This document shows positions 11,548-22,994 of a DNA stretch of 64,000 bases, piece by piece. A program made the position numbers and the translations under genes. This DNA is from Parasponia andersonii (taxonomy: Eukaryota > Streptophyta > Magnoliopsida > Rosales > Cannabaceae): the NCBI GenBank assembly GCA_002914805.1, contig JXTB01000249.1:102561-166560 (forward strand), written 5' to 3'. The first letter of the stretch is position 1. Every line of letters starts with the position of its first letter. A model generated the notes under the pieces. It was not told the DNA's origin and searched no databases. It worked only from the letters and a program-made list of their open reading frames with translations.

Positions 11548-14500
11548 ATGTTTTCTTCTGTACTTGAGAGGCACCAAGCTAGAACCATGGTCTCCATCAA
11601 GCGTGCAACTTCAATTTTTGCAGCTTTTCTGTTTGTTTTCATGTTTTCTCCTCATGCAAGTTAGTATACAATTGAGGAAACTTATTAATGCTTTTAGTTA
11701 TTTTTTTGATTTTCTACTGAATTTTACTTGACTGGTTATTAATATTATTACTATCATAATTATTATTTTTTCTCTTTAATTTGTAGCTGCATATGACCCA
11801 TTGGATCCAAATGGCAACATCACAATCAAGTGGGATGTTATGTCCTGGACACCCGATGGTTATGTGGTAAGTACTATATTTATACATACAGGTGTTTTAT
11901 TGAATGTAATTGCTTATTATAGTTTCTTCCATACGAACAAAAAATCACCTTGTTAAAAGAACCATCCATCCCAAATTAGAACATGACCAAACTTTGATTG
12001 TTTGTTATACTCCAACACACCCACTATTCACTTGTAAAAGTTAAAGAGACCAAGAAATTGGAAACTTTTGTTTACGAAATGATCCTAAATCAAAACCAAA
12101 ACTTTGAGTCCAATTTAAAATACACGTATCATGATGACTTTCACATATATTCACGCATTAATTCTAGTACTTATATATTAAAGACTTATGCTACAATAAT
12201 TTTATATGGGGAACCTCTTACAGATTGAAAAACCTTGATACCCCCACTGATCTTTAGGAATTTTCAAGCTTTTATTATGACCATAATGAAAACTATTTCA
12301 GGCAGTGGTGACCATGACCAACTTCCAAATGTACCGGAACATAATGACCCCGGGGTGGACCTTGGGCTGGGTTTGGGCCAAGAAAGAAGTGATATGGTCA
12401 ATGGTGGGAGCCCAAGCCACTCAACAAGGAGACTGTTCAAAGTTCAGGGGTGGTAACATCCCTCACAGCTGTATGAAGAATCCCACAGTGGTTGACTTGC
12501 TTCCCGGGGTCCCTTACAACCAGCAAATTGCCAATTGTTGCAAAGGGGGTGTTGTGGCCTCTTGGGGCCAAGACCGTTCGGCTGCTGTGTCTTCCTTCCA
12601 ATTGAGTGTGGGCCGTTCTGGCACCTCCAACAAGACTGTGAAACTGCCCAAGAACTTCACCTTAATGGGCCCTGGCCCTGGCTACACTTGCAGCCAGGCC
12701 AAGATAGTTCGCAACACGATTTTTATCTCACCCGACGGTCGTCGTCAGACTCAAGCGTTGAGTAAGTTCTTGAATTAATTTCACATTAATAGACATGTGG
12801 GGTCAATATATAAATTTTATTTGTGGTGGATTTCATATCTCTATTAATGTGTTGTGGTTAGTATGTTTCTAGTTTTACTTGTACTGCTAGAGTTATAGAA
12901 CTTGTAACACTCTGATGCCACGTTGGTCAAGTGTTGAATTTTGTCCAAAATTTTGACGAAATTTGAAGGACGGGCTAAAGCGTAAAGTAAAATATAAGTT
13001 TAGGGAATGAGTGTCACAAAATGAAATTTGAGGATCAAAGTAGTATAAATCCTAAAATTTAAGGCGCACAAAGACTAGTTTGTGATAAGAGTAAAAAGGG
13101 ATAAACGCTAGGATTACTAGATGTGTCTTTGTTTGATATTGAATAATGAATGTTTATTAGTATTATGAGTTATAAGGTCATACTCCTCTAAAAAGTTAGT
13201 ATTGGTATACACATTATATTGTAGTTCCTAAAAATGGTGTTTTCATCCTCTTTAACATTCTTCTCCTCAAATTATTTGCAGTGACTTGGAATGTTACATG
13301 CACTTATTCGCAATTGTTGGCTTCTAAGTATCCAAAATGCTGCGTCTCCATGTCATCATTCTACAACTCTACCATCACTCCTTGTCCAACTTGCGCTTGT
13401 GGTTGCCAAGACAAGAACACATGTGTCAAGTAAGCCCTCTTTTCCAAATTTCTAAGTATATAACTTTACATAATAAGTATAATATATCATTTGGACTTCA
13501 AATTACTCCCTAAGAATTCAGACTTGGATTTCATTTTCAGCTTTAACTATTTGGTACAAATTGTTAAAAGAGTCATGTTATGCAAAAATTAGTACACGAC
13601 AAAAAATAAGATTATTGAATTTCACAATATTATGTGACAGTTCTGATATATTTTTATTTATATAATAATTAATATATCACGTTGAGAATGAATACTATTA
13701 CTTTTGTTATGTGTATATATGCATGGCTAATTCAAAATCAAAATGAATGGAACCACGTATACTAATGCAGGAGTGATACAAAGTTGTCAAGTGTTGTGGG
13801 ATTGCACACACCAACCAAAGACAATACTCCATTGCTTCAGTGCACACAACACATGTGCCCAGTTAGAGTGCATTGGCATGTGAAGCTTAACTACAAGCAG
13901 TATTGGCGAGCCAAGATTGCAATCACAAACTTTGATTATCGATATAACTACACGCAGTGGACGCTTGTTGCTGAGCATCCAAATCTCAACAATGTCACCC
14001 AAGTTTTCAGCTTCAACTACAAGCCTATTGTCCCATTCAAATCCAAGAGTAAGTCTTGCTTATCATGGATATGTTTTTCTAATAAAATCTGAGGAGGCTC
14101 AAAATAGAAAACTAGAATTTCACTCTCAGGCCAAAAATGACACGACTATTGGACACATGAGTCTTATAGATACTACATATTGTACTGATACACTATCCCA
14201 TATGTGATAGCTGAAACCTATTACATTCCATATTATATATATATATATATATATACGCACACACTAGCAAAAACTGACTTGAAATACCCATTTGTAGAAC
14301 TTTGTACCTAACACTAGAAATGATGAAATTTTATATTGTTACATGTTATATCGTAAAATCACATTAGTACTAGTCTCACACAGTTATGTGACAGTAATAA
14401 TAATTACATTATCGGTTTTCTTTTTAAAGATGTGCAATGTTTCATTGCATTATATTTTCTCTTGCACATTTATGAATATATAGATATTCATATATGTATA

Positions 14501-14868
14501 TTATATATGCGTAGACACAAGTCGATATGGCAAATGGAACAAGTTAGTAACATATTTTTACCAACTATTTTGAATGTTCAGATGATACTGGTCTGTTTTA
14601 TGGGCTAAAATTCTACAATGATGTCCTAACGGAAGCTGGGCCAGATGGGAATGTTCAGACAGAATTGATACTTGAGAAAGATTTAGAAACATTCACATTT
14701 AAAGAAGGTTGGGCTTTCCCTCGTAGGATCTACTTCAATGGAGATGAATGCACGATGCCCCCACCTGATTCCTACCCACACCTTCCCAATTCAGCCCATT
14801 CAAATCTAGCTATGAAATTACCAAATTTGGCTTTCTTTTGGGTTCTTCTTACTCTGGCCTTTTTTTGA
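11548..14868 (+). CDS. COBL4: COBRA-like protein, COBL4 class (tandem copy 1)
   Basis: Six exons: 11548-11659, 11787-11866, 12302-12761, 13282-13429, 13771-14048, 14582-14868. All introns are GT-AG. Together they give 454 codons, the usual COBL length. COBRA-family proteins are GPI-anchored, outer-plasma-membrane proteins that bind glucan and organise cellulose microfibrils; the COBL4/IRX6 class acts in secondary walls. Visible parts are an N-terminal signal peptide (hydrophobic core about residues 23-35), the mature start AYDPLDPNGN, a cellulose-binding-like region in exon 3 with GWTLGWVWAKKEVIW, the family CCVS motif at residues 237-240 followed by a Cys-rich CPTCACGC, and a C-terminal hydrophobic tail after LPNSAHSN for GPI addition. 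The start is Met1, but Met14 is an equally good start just before the signal core. COBL4 rather than COB is chosen from exon 4-6 wording such as DNTPLLQCT and NDTGLFYG. Confidence 0.92.
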
Positions 14869-16131
14869 TCTGTTAAGTGAAGGTTACATGTATACAGCCG
14901 TACAGGTACATTGAAGGTGCTTTTTCTTATGTAAAGTACATGAGAATATGTATAGAGAGGTAGACAAATTTTAATGTCGTTGATTTCTTTTAAAAGAGTT
15001 CTTCAATTTTTTTTAAAATTTCTTTTTGCATGATATTAAGGAATGAATATATGTTTTATATGTTTTTGTGATCATTATTTTTTAGAATATTGATATTATG
15101 TGCAACTCTACTAGGACACAATATTCATAAAAGTGAGAAAAGTTCCAAGTAGTTTTGGCTACTTGAATACTTCTTTTAAGTAAGAAAAAACATACTAAAT
15201 AACATCAATGATGTTAAGTACCACATTACTTAACAAACAAATAATTACGTGTATTACATGAATATAATCAGTATACTCTGTATATAGTGTGTATGTTTAT
15301 CCAGTTGCCACAATGCAAGAATTGATGTCAGTTCACTAATTTCTTTTAGTGATGCCTCAAGTGAAATCATCTGTAATTAGATAACGGTGCTTAACTGAAT
15401 CACTACAAATTATTCCTGGTTTTGTCATTTTATGGCACATAGAAGCTCTCAAACAAACATTTCTTAACGTAGGGGCCTTTTGGTCATGCTCAACGAGGAT
15501 TTGCCATCCTCGGTAGCACCTCTCCACACTTGTATTTATTTATTTATTTATTTTTTTAAAAAAAAGATAGCAGCCATGAACCGAAAATGTATATATATAT
15601 GTACACGAATAAGTATTTAATATTGCTGACGGAACTGTGGGAAAAAAAAAAACTTGTACTCGAAGCAGTACTTCCTTAACTGACATAAGCTTCAGCATCA
15701 TATCACTACAAAGGGACTGATTTTTGAGGTTCATCATATCACTCTCTCGATCTGCAACTTTTTCCATCGTTCTCACTAGAAAGTGTTTCTTCAGAAGATG
15801 ACACATAATCTGAAAGAAGTGAATTTTAGTAAGGTGCATCAATGATATGTGTTTGTGTTATGATAAAGACATAAAAGTGCGATATCAAATATAGGAGAAA
15901 GAGACTGAGGGAGGAAAAGAAAGTATCAGATAAGATGAAACATCACATACAACAGTACCCGAAAAATCATTAGGTGAGGTGAGATAATCTTAGAGAGGTA
16001 TTTCACTTTCAAGTGCAGCCTCTCCTCTGTCTCCCTTTTTAACACCCTCATGTAGCATAGCAGAGTACCACTTCTCTTGTATCCTCTCGACTCCGCGGCC
16101 AGCGAGCTTGTGATCCAGCGAATTCAACACC
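14869..16131. other. Intergenic between the two tandem COBL4-type genes
   Basis: About 1.26 kb with no gene. It must hold the 3' end of copy 1 and the promoter of copy 2. The minus-strand open frame 15842-15540 has no recognisable content, and I treat it as chance. The pyrimidine-rich stretch at 16019-16040 just before the ATG is typical of a plant 5' leader. Confidence 0.6.
15954..15975 (+). promoter_or_regulatory. Conserved upstream block, second COBL4-type gene
   Basis: This is the partner of the block at 11453-11474: AGTACCC at the left end, CATTAGGT at the right, 22 bp long with three substitutions. It lies 156 bp upstream of the ATG at 16132. Weaker similarity (AAAC/AATATCA-ATA) continues for about 25 bp further upstream in both genes. 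Confidence 0.5.
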
Positions 16132-18300
16132 ATGTTTCGCGAAAACAGTGCCAACCCAATTCAGAGAATGCTTCAGCAAAGTCATTCATTTATGGAGCTG
16201 AAGTTCATCTTCTTGGCTGTATTATGTTGCACGATAATAGCACCCGCAGGTAAAGTTCTTTTTTTTTTTTCTTTTTATTGGTCTTCTTGCCCTTATTTTT
16301 TCACTTCTGATTTTGGTTCTACTGTGGTCTTAGCTGCATATGATCCGTTGGATCCAAATGGAAACGTTTCAATCAGATGGGATGTCATGTCTTGGACAAC
16401 AGATGGTTATGTGGTGAGATATTCATTTGGCTATTACAAATCATAAAGTAATCTTTCCGAAAAAAAAATAGAAGAAAATAAATAAATCAGAATTACCATT
16501 TGAAAGATATAATATGAAAACCGTGTTCATTTTTCTTTCTCGGTTACAAAATCATTTTTTTACTGATTCACACTATAAGGCTGCGGTTACTATAAACAAC
16601 TTGCAACTCTTCCGGCACTTCATGAGCCCTGGCTGGACTCTGGGGTGGACATGGGCTAAGAAGGAGATAATTTGGTCTATGTTGGGAGCTCAGGCCACAG
16701 AGCAAGGAGATTGTTCCAAGTTCAAAATCAACATTCCACATAGTTGCAAGAGAAACCCCACAGTGGTTGACTTGCTTCCTGATGCTCCTTTCAACCAACA
16801 GTTCACCAACTGCTGCAAGGGCGGCGTGTTAGCATCCTGGGGCGAGGACCCTTCGGCTTCTGTGGCAGCATTTCAGATCTCTGTCGGGCTCTCTGGAACC
16901 TCGAATAAGACGTTGAAGATGCCAAAAAACTACACTTTGCTCGGTCCTGGACCCGGGTACACTTGTGGCCCTGGAAAGGTTGTGCCATCCTCGCACTTCC
17001 TCTCGGCTGATGGTAGGCGAAAAGCTCAAGCTCTGAGTAAGTCAACTTCCTTTTCCAACTAAAATTTGAATCCAGTTGAGAATGTTAAACTTTTTAACCT
17101 TCTGTTTTTCATTCATTCCCATGTTTCCATTTGTTTGCAGTGACATGGAATGTGACGTGCACTTACTCAAAGTTTCTTGCCTCAAAGAACCCAAGCTGTT
17201 GTGTTTCTCTCTCATCTTTCTACAGTACAAAAATTATTCCTTGCCCGGCTTGTGCTTGCGGTTGCCAGAGCAACAGTACTTGCATCATGTAAGCACCCTT
17301 GTTGAGGCACCCTACTTATGCAATTTATTCAGATTAATGCTACAGTCAGAAGCCCTCTGGTGAGTTGGATCTACGTCTACATAGGTCCAACTACGAGCGC
17401 CACCTCAATAGAGAGTTATGATGCGTTAGAACAGTACAAGCTGTTACAGTTTTTGATAAGAGAAACTCTATGGTCCCCACATCATAAGATGTGGTCTCAT
17501 AGTTGTTAATCTAGGATTTGATCAAAAAAAAGACAAATTTGGTTAAAAATGATGACACGTAGCATTGATTTGATGCGATTCATGGTTTCTAGACTAACTA
17601 TATTGTTGAATCAGGAGCAACTCAACACTATTACAGAAGCCAGGAATCAACACACCAAGGAAGGATAATGCGCCATTGCTACAATGCACAAAACACATGT
17701 GCCCTGTAAGGATTCACTGGCACCTAAAGCTTAACTATGAGGCTTATTGGAGGGTCAAGATTGCCATAACTAATTTCAACTTTAGGAGGAACTACAGCCA
17801 GTGGACACTTGTTGTTCAGCATCCAAATCTCAACAATGTCACCCAAGTGTTTAGCTTCAATTACAAGTCCCTTCTTCCCTACCAATCTATAAGTGAGTGC
17901 CTTAAACCAGAAAATGTCCCCTATTATAGAAATTAAGTGTTCTTGAACCGAGGAATTTCATTACGAAGTTATAAATGACTAACACCTAAAAAACATGATT
18001 CTACTGGTATATGCAGATGACACTGGTATGTTTTATGGCATGAAATTCTACAATGACTACTTAATGGAAGCTGGACCGTATGGGAATGTCCAATCTGAGT
18101 TGCTCATGCAGAAAGACAAGTCTACATTCACTCTCAGGCAGGGATGGGGATTTCCCCGGAGAGTTTACTTCAATGGTGATGAATGTATGCTACCCCCACC
18201 TGACCAATACCCATTTCTACCGAACTCTGCCCGTCTATACACTTTCGGAACTTCAAAGGTCACGGTATATGCACTTCTAATAATGTGGTGGATGTGGTGA
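16132..18300 (+). CDS. COBL4: COBRA-like protein, COBL4 class (tandem copy 2)
   Basis: Six exons: 16132-16249, 16334-16413, 16580-17036, 17141-17288, 17615-17892, 18017-18300. They give 454 codons with the same intron phases as the upstream copy but shorter introns. The role is that of the COBL4/IRX6 class: a GPI-anchored glucan-binding protein for secondary-wall cellulose. Seen directly are a signal peptide (hydrophobic core about residues 24-38), AYDPLDPNGN, GWTLGWTWAKKEIIW in exon 3, CCVS at residues 238-241, CPACACGC, and a C-terminal anchor signal after LPNSARLYT. The last exon (DTGMFYGMKFYND, CMLPPPD) is the closest of the three tail exons to COBL4. Met1 gives a long polar pre-region; Met13 and Met21 are alternative starts, and Met21 (MELKFIF) makes the most ordinary signal peptide. 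It converges on COB 550 bp downstream. Confidence 0.92.
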
Positions 18301-18850
18301 TCAGTTTTCAGTCTTCAGTGATAAAAGAGTTGTATGTACGATGTATCCTACAATACTAGCAGTAGAAGTACAATCCGGTTTTGGATGATTCGATCATTCA
18401 TTTTAGAAAATGTGCTACGAATAACTATATCCGACTTTCTATTGAGCTGCGTCCATAATGCAGTGATGCACAATGGTGAACAACATTGGTTCTCTTGCAA
18501 ATTTTTTCTCAAGTTCAGCTACTTTCTTACAGTACCATACGATGATTCAAATATTGCCAACTCACTAAAAAAAACCAGGAGGAAAAGAAAATGCTAGTAG
18601 AAAATGCTTAACACAATAATTCATCAACTATGATTTCATGAAATCTCTTACAATGCTAAGAACAAATTCACTGTGGATATTCTACAGATAAATTCAAAAA
18701 TTGTATAAATTATAAATTACACAATAATTGCAGCACTAGTACATTTGATCAGAACGTCTGGAATGCCATAAGCTTCGCTAACCAAATAGAGTTTATATCA
18801 TGTCCTCAAAAATCAGATTGCTTTTGTTGCTTCCTCAGACTTTTAGTCAC
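18301..18850. other. Convergent intergenic gap between COBL4 copy 2 and COB
   Basis: The 550 bp between the two stop codons holds the 3' UTRs of both convergent genes. No other gene is seen; the open frame 18334-18597 has no recognisable domain and lies where a 3' UTR is expected. Confidence 0.6.
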
Positions 18851-21800
18851 TTAAGCATAAGCGAATAAGAATACAAAAGATGCCAGGACAGTCATGGCTA
18901 GACTAAGTACCGATGCCATTGGCCGGTGACTGCTATTGGGCAACCATGGGTAGGAATCCGGAGGTGGCATGACACAGTTATCGCCATTGAAATAGATCCT
19001 TCGAGGGAAAGCCCATCCTTTATCGAAAGTAAAAGTTGATATGTCTTTTCTGAAGAGAAGCTCTGACTGCACATTTCCAAGGGGACCAGCTTGGGAAAGC
19101 AAATCATTGTAAAACTTGACTCCCCACAACATGGCAGTATCATCTGCAAAATTGACAGCAAAATACGTCAGAATTTTTCTCAAAATAAGGGGGACCTTTG
19201 ACTTCATATTAAAAGTAAGCCAATAAAGAGCTGTGTTAAACAATTTTAGCGAAATATGGAGTCAACGAGCTACGTTGGCACAAATATAACTTACTTAAGC
19301 CTGCATAAGGTGTCAAAGATTTGTAATTGAAACTGAAAATCTGGGTCAGATTGTCAAAGTTAGGGTGTTGCACAACAAGATTCCACAGTGTGTAGTTCAT
19401 TCTGTAATTGAAGTTCGTAATTGTGACTTTCACCCTCCAGTACTCCTTGTAATTGAGCTTAACATGCCAATGGACTCGAATTGGACACATATGGCTAGTA
19501 CACTGGACCAGAGGTGTATTCATGTTAGCTTTGGTAGGATTTGATACAGCTGAAGCTAAATAAGGAGAATTTGGGCTGCAATCCAATATCAGCAAAAAGA
19601 TTAGAACCATTATATATTTTTTTTTTTAATTTTTAAACGAAGAACAACTGCAAAACCCAGTTCAAAATATAATATAAACATAAATGAGAGAACTTACTCC
19701 ACACAGCTCCCAGGATCGGTCTTATTGTTCTGGCAGCCACAGGTGCAGGTTGGACAGTTTACTATAGTGTCATTATAGAAGGAAGAGAGAGAAACACAAC
19801 ATGTAGGCGTCTTTTGAGCCAGGAATTGTGAATATGTGCAAGTAACATTCCAAGTCACTGCCACAAGTAATGCAAATGTTTAGGAAAACAACAATAAGGT
19901 TTCAAACATATTTTAATCTAAAATACGAATATTATATATATGAGATTTAACTATTTGTATTCAATCTTTGCCCATTTGATGTACTCCAATCAATAGGAGA
20001 ATCATTCTCAACCTCAGGTTCTGTTTCCACGAATATTTTTTTATGAAAACCTACGAAGCTTTTTTCTAAACTAAGACTACTTATACATCAGTATGTCTTA
20101 ATGGTTGCCACATGTATAATAAGGTGCATAAGTGGTACTAGCATGATTAACTTGGTCCGGAACAACACACAATTTGTGTACTTCTAGGTTGCTGGTTATG
20201 ACTTAATAACTTAATTTTTTGGATAATGGTTTGGAACTTACTCAAAGCTTGTGTGACTCTCCTTTTATCTTGAGTGATAAACTTAGTTGGTCTTACAATC
20301 TTAGCAGGCCCACAAGTATATCCAGGCCCTGGTGCTTTCAGCGTGAAGTTCTTTGGCAATCTGACAGTTTTATTACTCGTCCCTGCAGCACCAACACTGA
20401 CCTGGAATGAACTTGCCGCACCAGTAGGATCTTGGGCCCAAGAGTTCAGTACTCCTCCTTTGCAGCAATTTGCAATCTGTTGGTTGTAAGGAGTTCCTGG
20501 CAACAAATCCACAACTGTTGGGTCCTTTCTACAGCAATGTGGAACATTTCCTTTGAATCTCGAACAATCCCCTTGATCTATCGTCTGTCCTCCCATCATG
20601 GTCCAGATTACTTCCTTCTTTGCCCATGTCCAACCTAATGACCAACCTGGAGCTTGAATATGGCGATACTGCTGGAAGTTGTACATTGTAACAACAGCCT
20701 GTCCAATACAAATATCATATGTCATGTCAGAAAATTTTAAGGAAAGGGTATACCAAGATTATAGAGAAAAATTGACCCCGAAAATTGAATAGCTCACTCA
20801 TTGCATCAGATTGGATTCTGCAAAATTAATTTACGATATGAGAAATCCTGGAATTCCCACTAATTAAAGTTAATCCACAAGGAGAATTATTCCACCATTG
20901 GTTATTCCATTTGCATAAGTTTTCAAGTTTATTACAGAGAACCTTAAAGGCCGAAATGTAAAATTAATACAATGTCTTAACCAAAATTGCACTCAGTCAT
21001 TGCCTGCTTCCAAATGATCTTTCATATTTAGCTTTATCTCAGAAAAAGTTTTCGGGCACTAAAACTTACAACATAGCCATCTGGAGTCCAGCTTATTACG
21101 TCCCACTTGATTGTGATATTCCCAGTTGGATCAAGTGCATCATACGCATCTGCAAGAAAATAAAAAGTTAATAAAATATCCAAATAATTAAAGTCTGAAA
21201 CTTCAATCTTAAGACACTAAAAAAAAGGGAAAAAAAAAACAATTTTAATACTAATTTAGTAAAAGTAATAAAAACAGTCAACATGCAACAGAGACTTCTC
21301 TGTTTTTTGCTGGATCTGTATTTGATGTACTATAATCTTGGCATAATTGGCAAAGTAGCCTTCTATTGAATTCCTCCTCTCCCCTAACCCCACGTATCCA
21401 CAAAATTTTCCATTTATTTCTGAAATTAAGAAATTGTAAAGGAAAAATAGGAAAAAATTCCTCCATTTAGTTTCAAAGTTTGTCTTTAAATTTATTTAAA
21501 AAAAAAAAAAGCGTTCCCCAAATTCATTTCCTTGAATCATGAAAAGATTAACACCTTCCCACCTCATTGTTTGTAAGGGCTCTAATTTTTCCAACTCAAA
21601 ATTTTGAAACACCTAATTTATAGCAAAAAAATCTGATACTTGACTCGATCGTACTCAATTCAAAAATTCAGTTAACCAAACTCAGAAACTAAACCAATAA
21701 TTTCCCAAAACTCCATTGCAAGTCTAGTATTCTCAGAACCCATAAGGCATCTAAGGAATTTAACCAATACCCAGAAGTTGAAAACACTCGAGAAATCATT

Positions 21801-21956
21801 TACATAAACAGATTACTGAAAAGAAGCATCTGGGTATTGAAGGGACTGACCTGTAGACGTGAAAGTGAAGCAAGAGAAGAAAAAGAGAAGCAAAATGGCG
21901 AAGCTAGTGAGCTTGGCAATGGATCCAGTGGCCGATGATGAGCACTGGAACTCCAT
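18851..21956 (-). CDS. COB: COBRA, GPI-anchored cellulose-organising protein
   Basis: Minus strand, six exons in transcript order: 21956-21851, 21149-21070, 20698-20242, 19857-19698, 19575-19295, 19143-18851. They give 458 codons with GT-AG introns in the same phases as the COBL4-type genes. COBRA controls oriented cell expansion by guiding cellulose microfibrils at the outer face of the plasma membrane. Seen are a signal peptide (core about residues 20-32), AYDALDPTGN, GWSLGWTWAKKEVIW, the CCVS motif at residues 234-237 with CPTCTCGC, NDTAMLWGVKFYND in exon 6, and a hydrophobic GPI tail after LPNSSHRP. AMLWG and NCVMPPPDSYPW are COB/COBL1-type wording, unlike the MFYG of its neighbours. Exon 4 is 12 bp and exon 5 is 3 bp longer than in the COBL4-type genes. 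Its 5' leader carries a long TC microsatellite. A broken duplicate lies at about 35770-40065. Confidence 0.94.
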
Positions 21957-21970
21957 TGCTTGATGCAGAT

Positions 21971-21972
<2 letters not shown>

Positions 21973-22009
<37 letters not shown>
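21973..22009 (-). repeat. (GA/TC)n microsatellite in the COB 5' leader
   Basis: About 18 GA units, read as TC on the coding strand, from 17 to 53 bp upstream of the COB ATG. TC/GA tracts are common in plant 5' leaders and bind GAGA-binding BPC proteins, so a regulatory role is possible. A TTTTATAAG on the minus strand near 22099-22107 is a candidate TATA box for the same gene. Confidence 0.7.
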
Positions 22010-22012
<3 letters not shown>

Positions 22013-22305
22013 TCAGAACGTGGTTGTGAGTAGGCCGCTTTTAGACACGGCAAATGGGCCAAGTGAGAGTCTTCTTTAGCTGTTTGGCACTGCCAAGAGA
22101 CTTATAAAACTCTCTATAATCACTGTCCTAGAAAGAGACACCGTTATTCTTACTCCAAACTATCACATTGTTGTCGTTTATTTGTTTTGTATTTACCATT
22201 GTACCCTTTTCATCACTTTAAATAATAATATTTTTCCCTTTTTTCGTGTTTCTTTTTAACCTTTTTGAAGTGTGTTTAAGTCTTTAAGAGCAGCTCTTAA
22301 AAAAC

Positions 22306-22682
22306 TAAATCACTCACAATAATTCTTTTTTCTTATTTTTCTATTTTTTTTTTCTTTTTTGAAGTGAATTTAAGATAGATTATTATATAAAATTAAGAAA
22401 CTGAATTTGAAATAACGAACTGCTTAGCACGTGTGAGTAAGACTTCCCATAAAGAAACAAGGGGTGTGAGATTCAATTTCATAGCAAGATTTCTCCTATA
22501 CCTAAGCAATCACTTAAAATAATTTTTTTTTCTCTTATACTGTTTTTTTTTTTTCCTTTTTAGAGTGAATTTAAGATCAATTATTATATAACATTAAGAA
22601 GCTGAATTTGAAATAACGAACTGCTTAGTAGGTGTAGGCAAGACTTCTCCTAAAAGAACAAGAGGTGTGGGATTTAATCCCT
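22306..22682. repeat. Tandem duplication, ~200-bp unit, upstream of COB
   Basis: Two imperfect direct copies with a ~201-bp period, at about 22306-22486 and 22506-22682. Both contain a T-rich run, GTGAATTTAAG, and GAATTTGAAATAACGAACTG followed by GCTTAG. No coding potential. The pair lies 350-730 bp upstream of the COB start. Confidence 0.75.
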
Positions 22683-22714
22683 ACTCTCACCCCCCTTTCT
22701 ATTAAACACTAAGA

Positions 22715-22994
22715 GACGAATACCAAAAGAAGAAAAAAGAAATTGAATTTGGGACATACACCCGACTAATGATCTTTGGGGTTAAAAAAAAATTAAGGAG
22801 TATGTAAAAGAGCGAACTATTTTACGAGGAAAAAAAAAAGAAGAAGAAGAAGACGAATACCAAAAATAAAGAAAAAAGAAATTGAATTTGGGACATACAC
22901 CCAACTAATGATCTTTGGGATTAAAAAAAAGTTAAGAACGTAAAAGAGTGAACTATTTTACACGAAAAAAAGAAAAAAAGAAGAAGAAGAAGAA
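22715..22994. repeat. Tandem duplication, ~137-bp unit, upstream of COB
   Basis: Two direct copies (22715-22851 and 22852-22994) that share GACGAATACCAAAA, then TTGAATTTGGGACATACACC, then CTAATGATCTTTGGG, and end in an AAGAAGAAG run. The copies are adjacent, which fits slippage or unequal crossing-over. Non-coding. Confidence 0.8.

Noticed and set aside
16568-17230. Several minus-strand open frames opposite COBL exons
   Set aside because: They are antisense to exons 3 and 4 of the complete COBL4-type gene.
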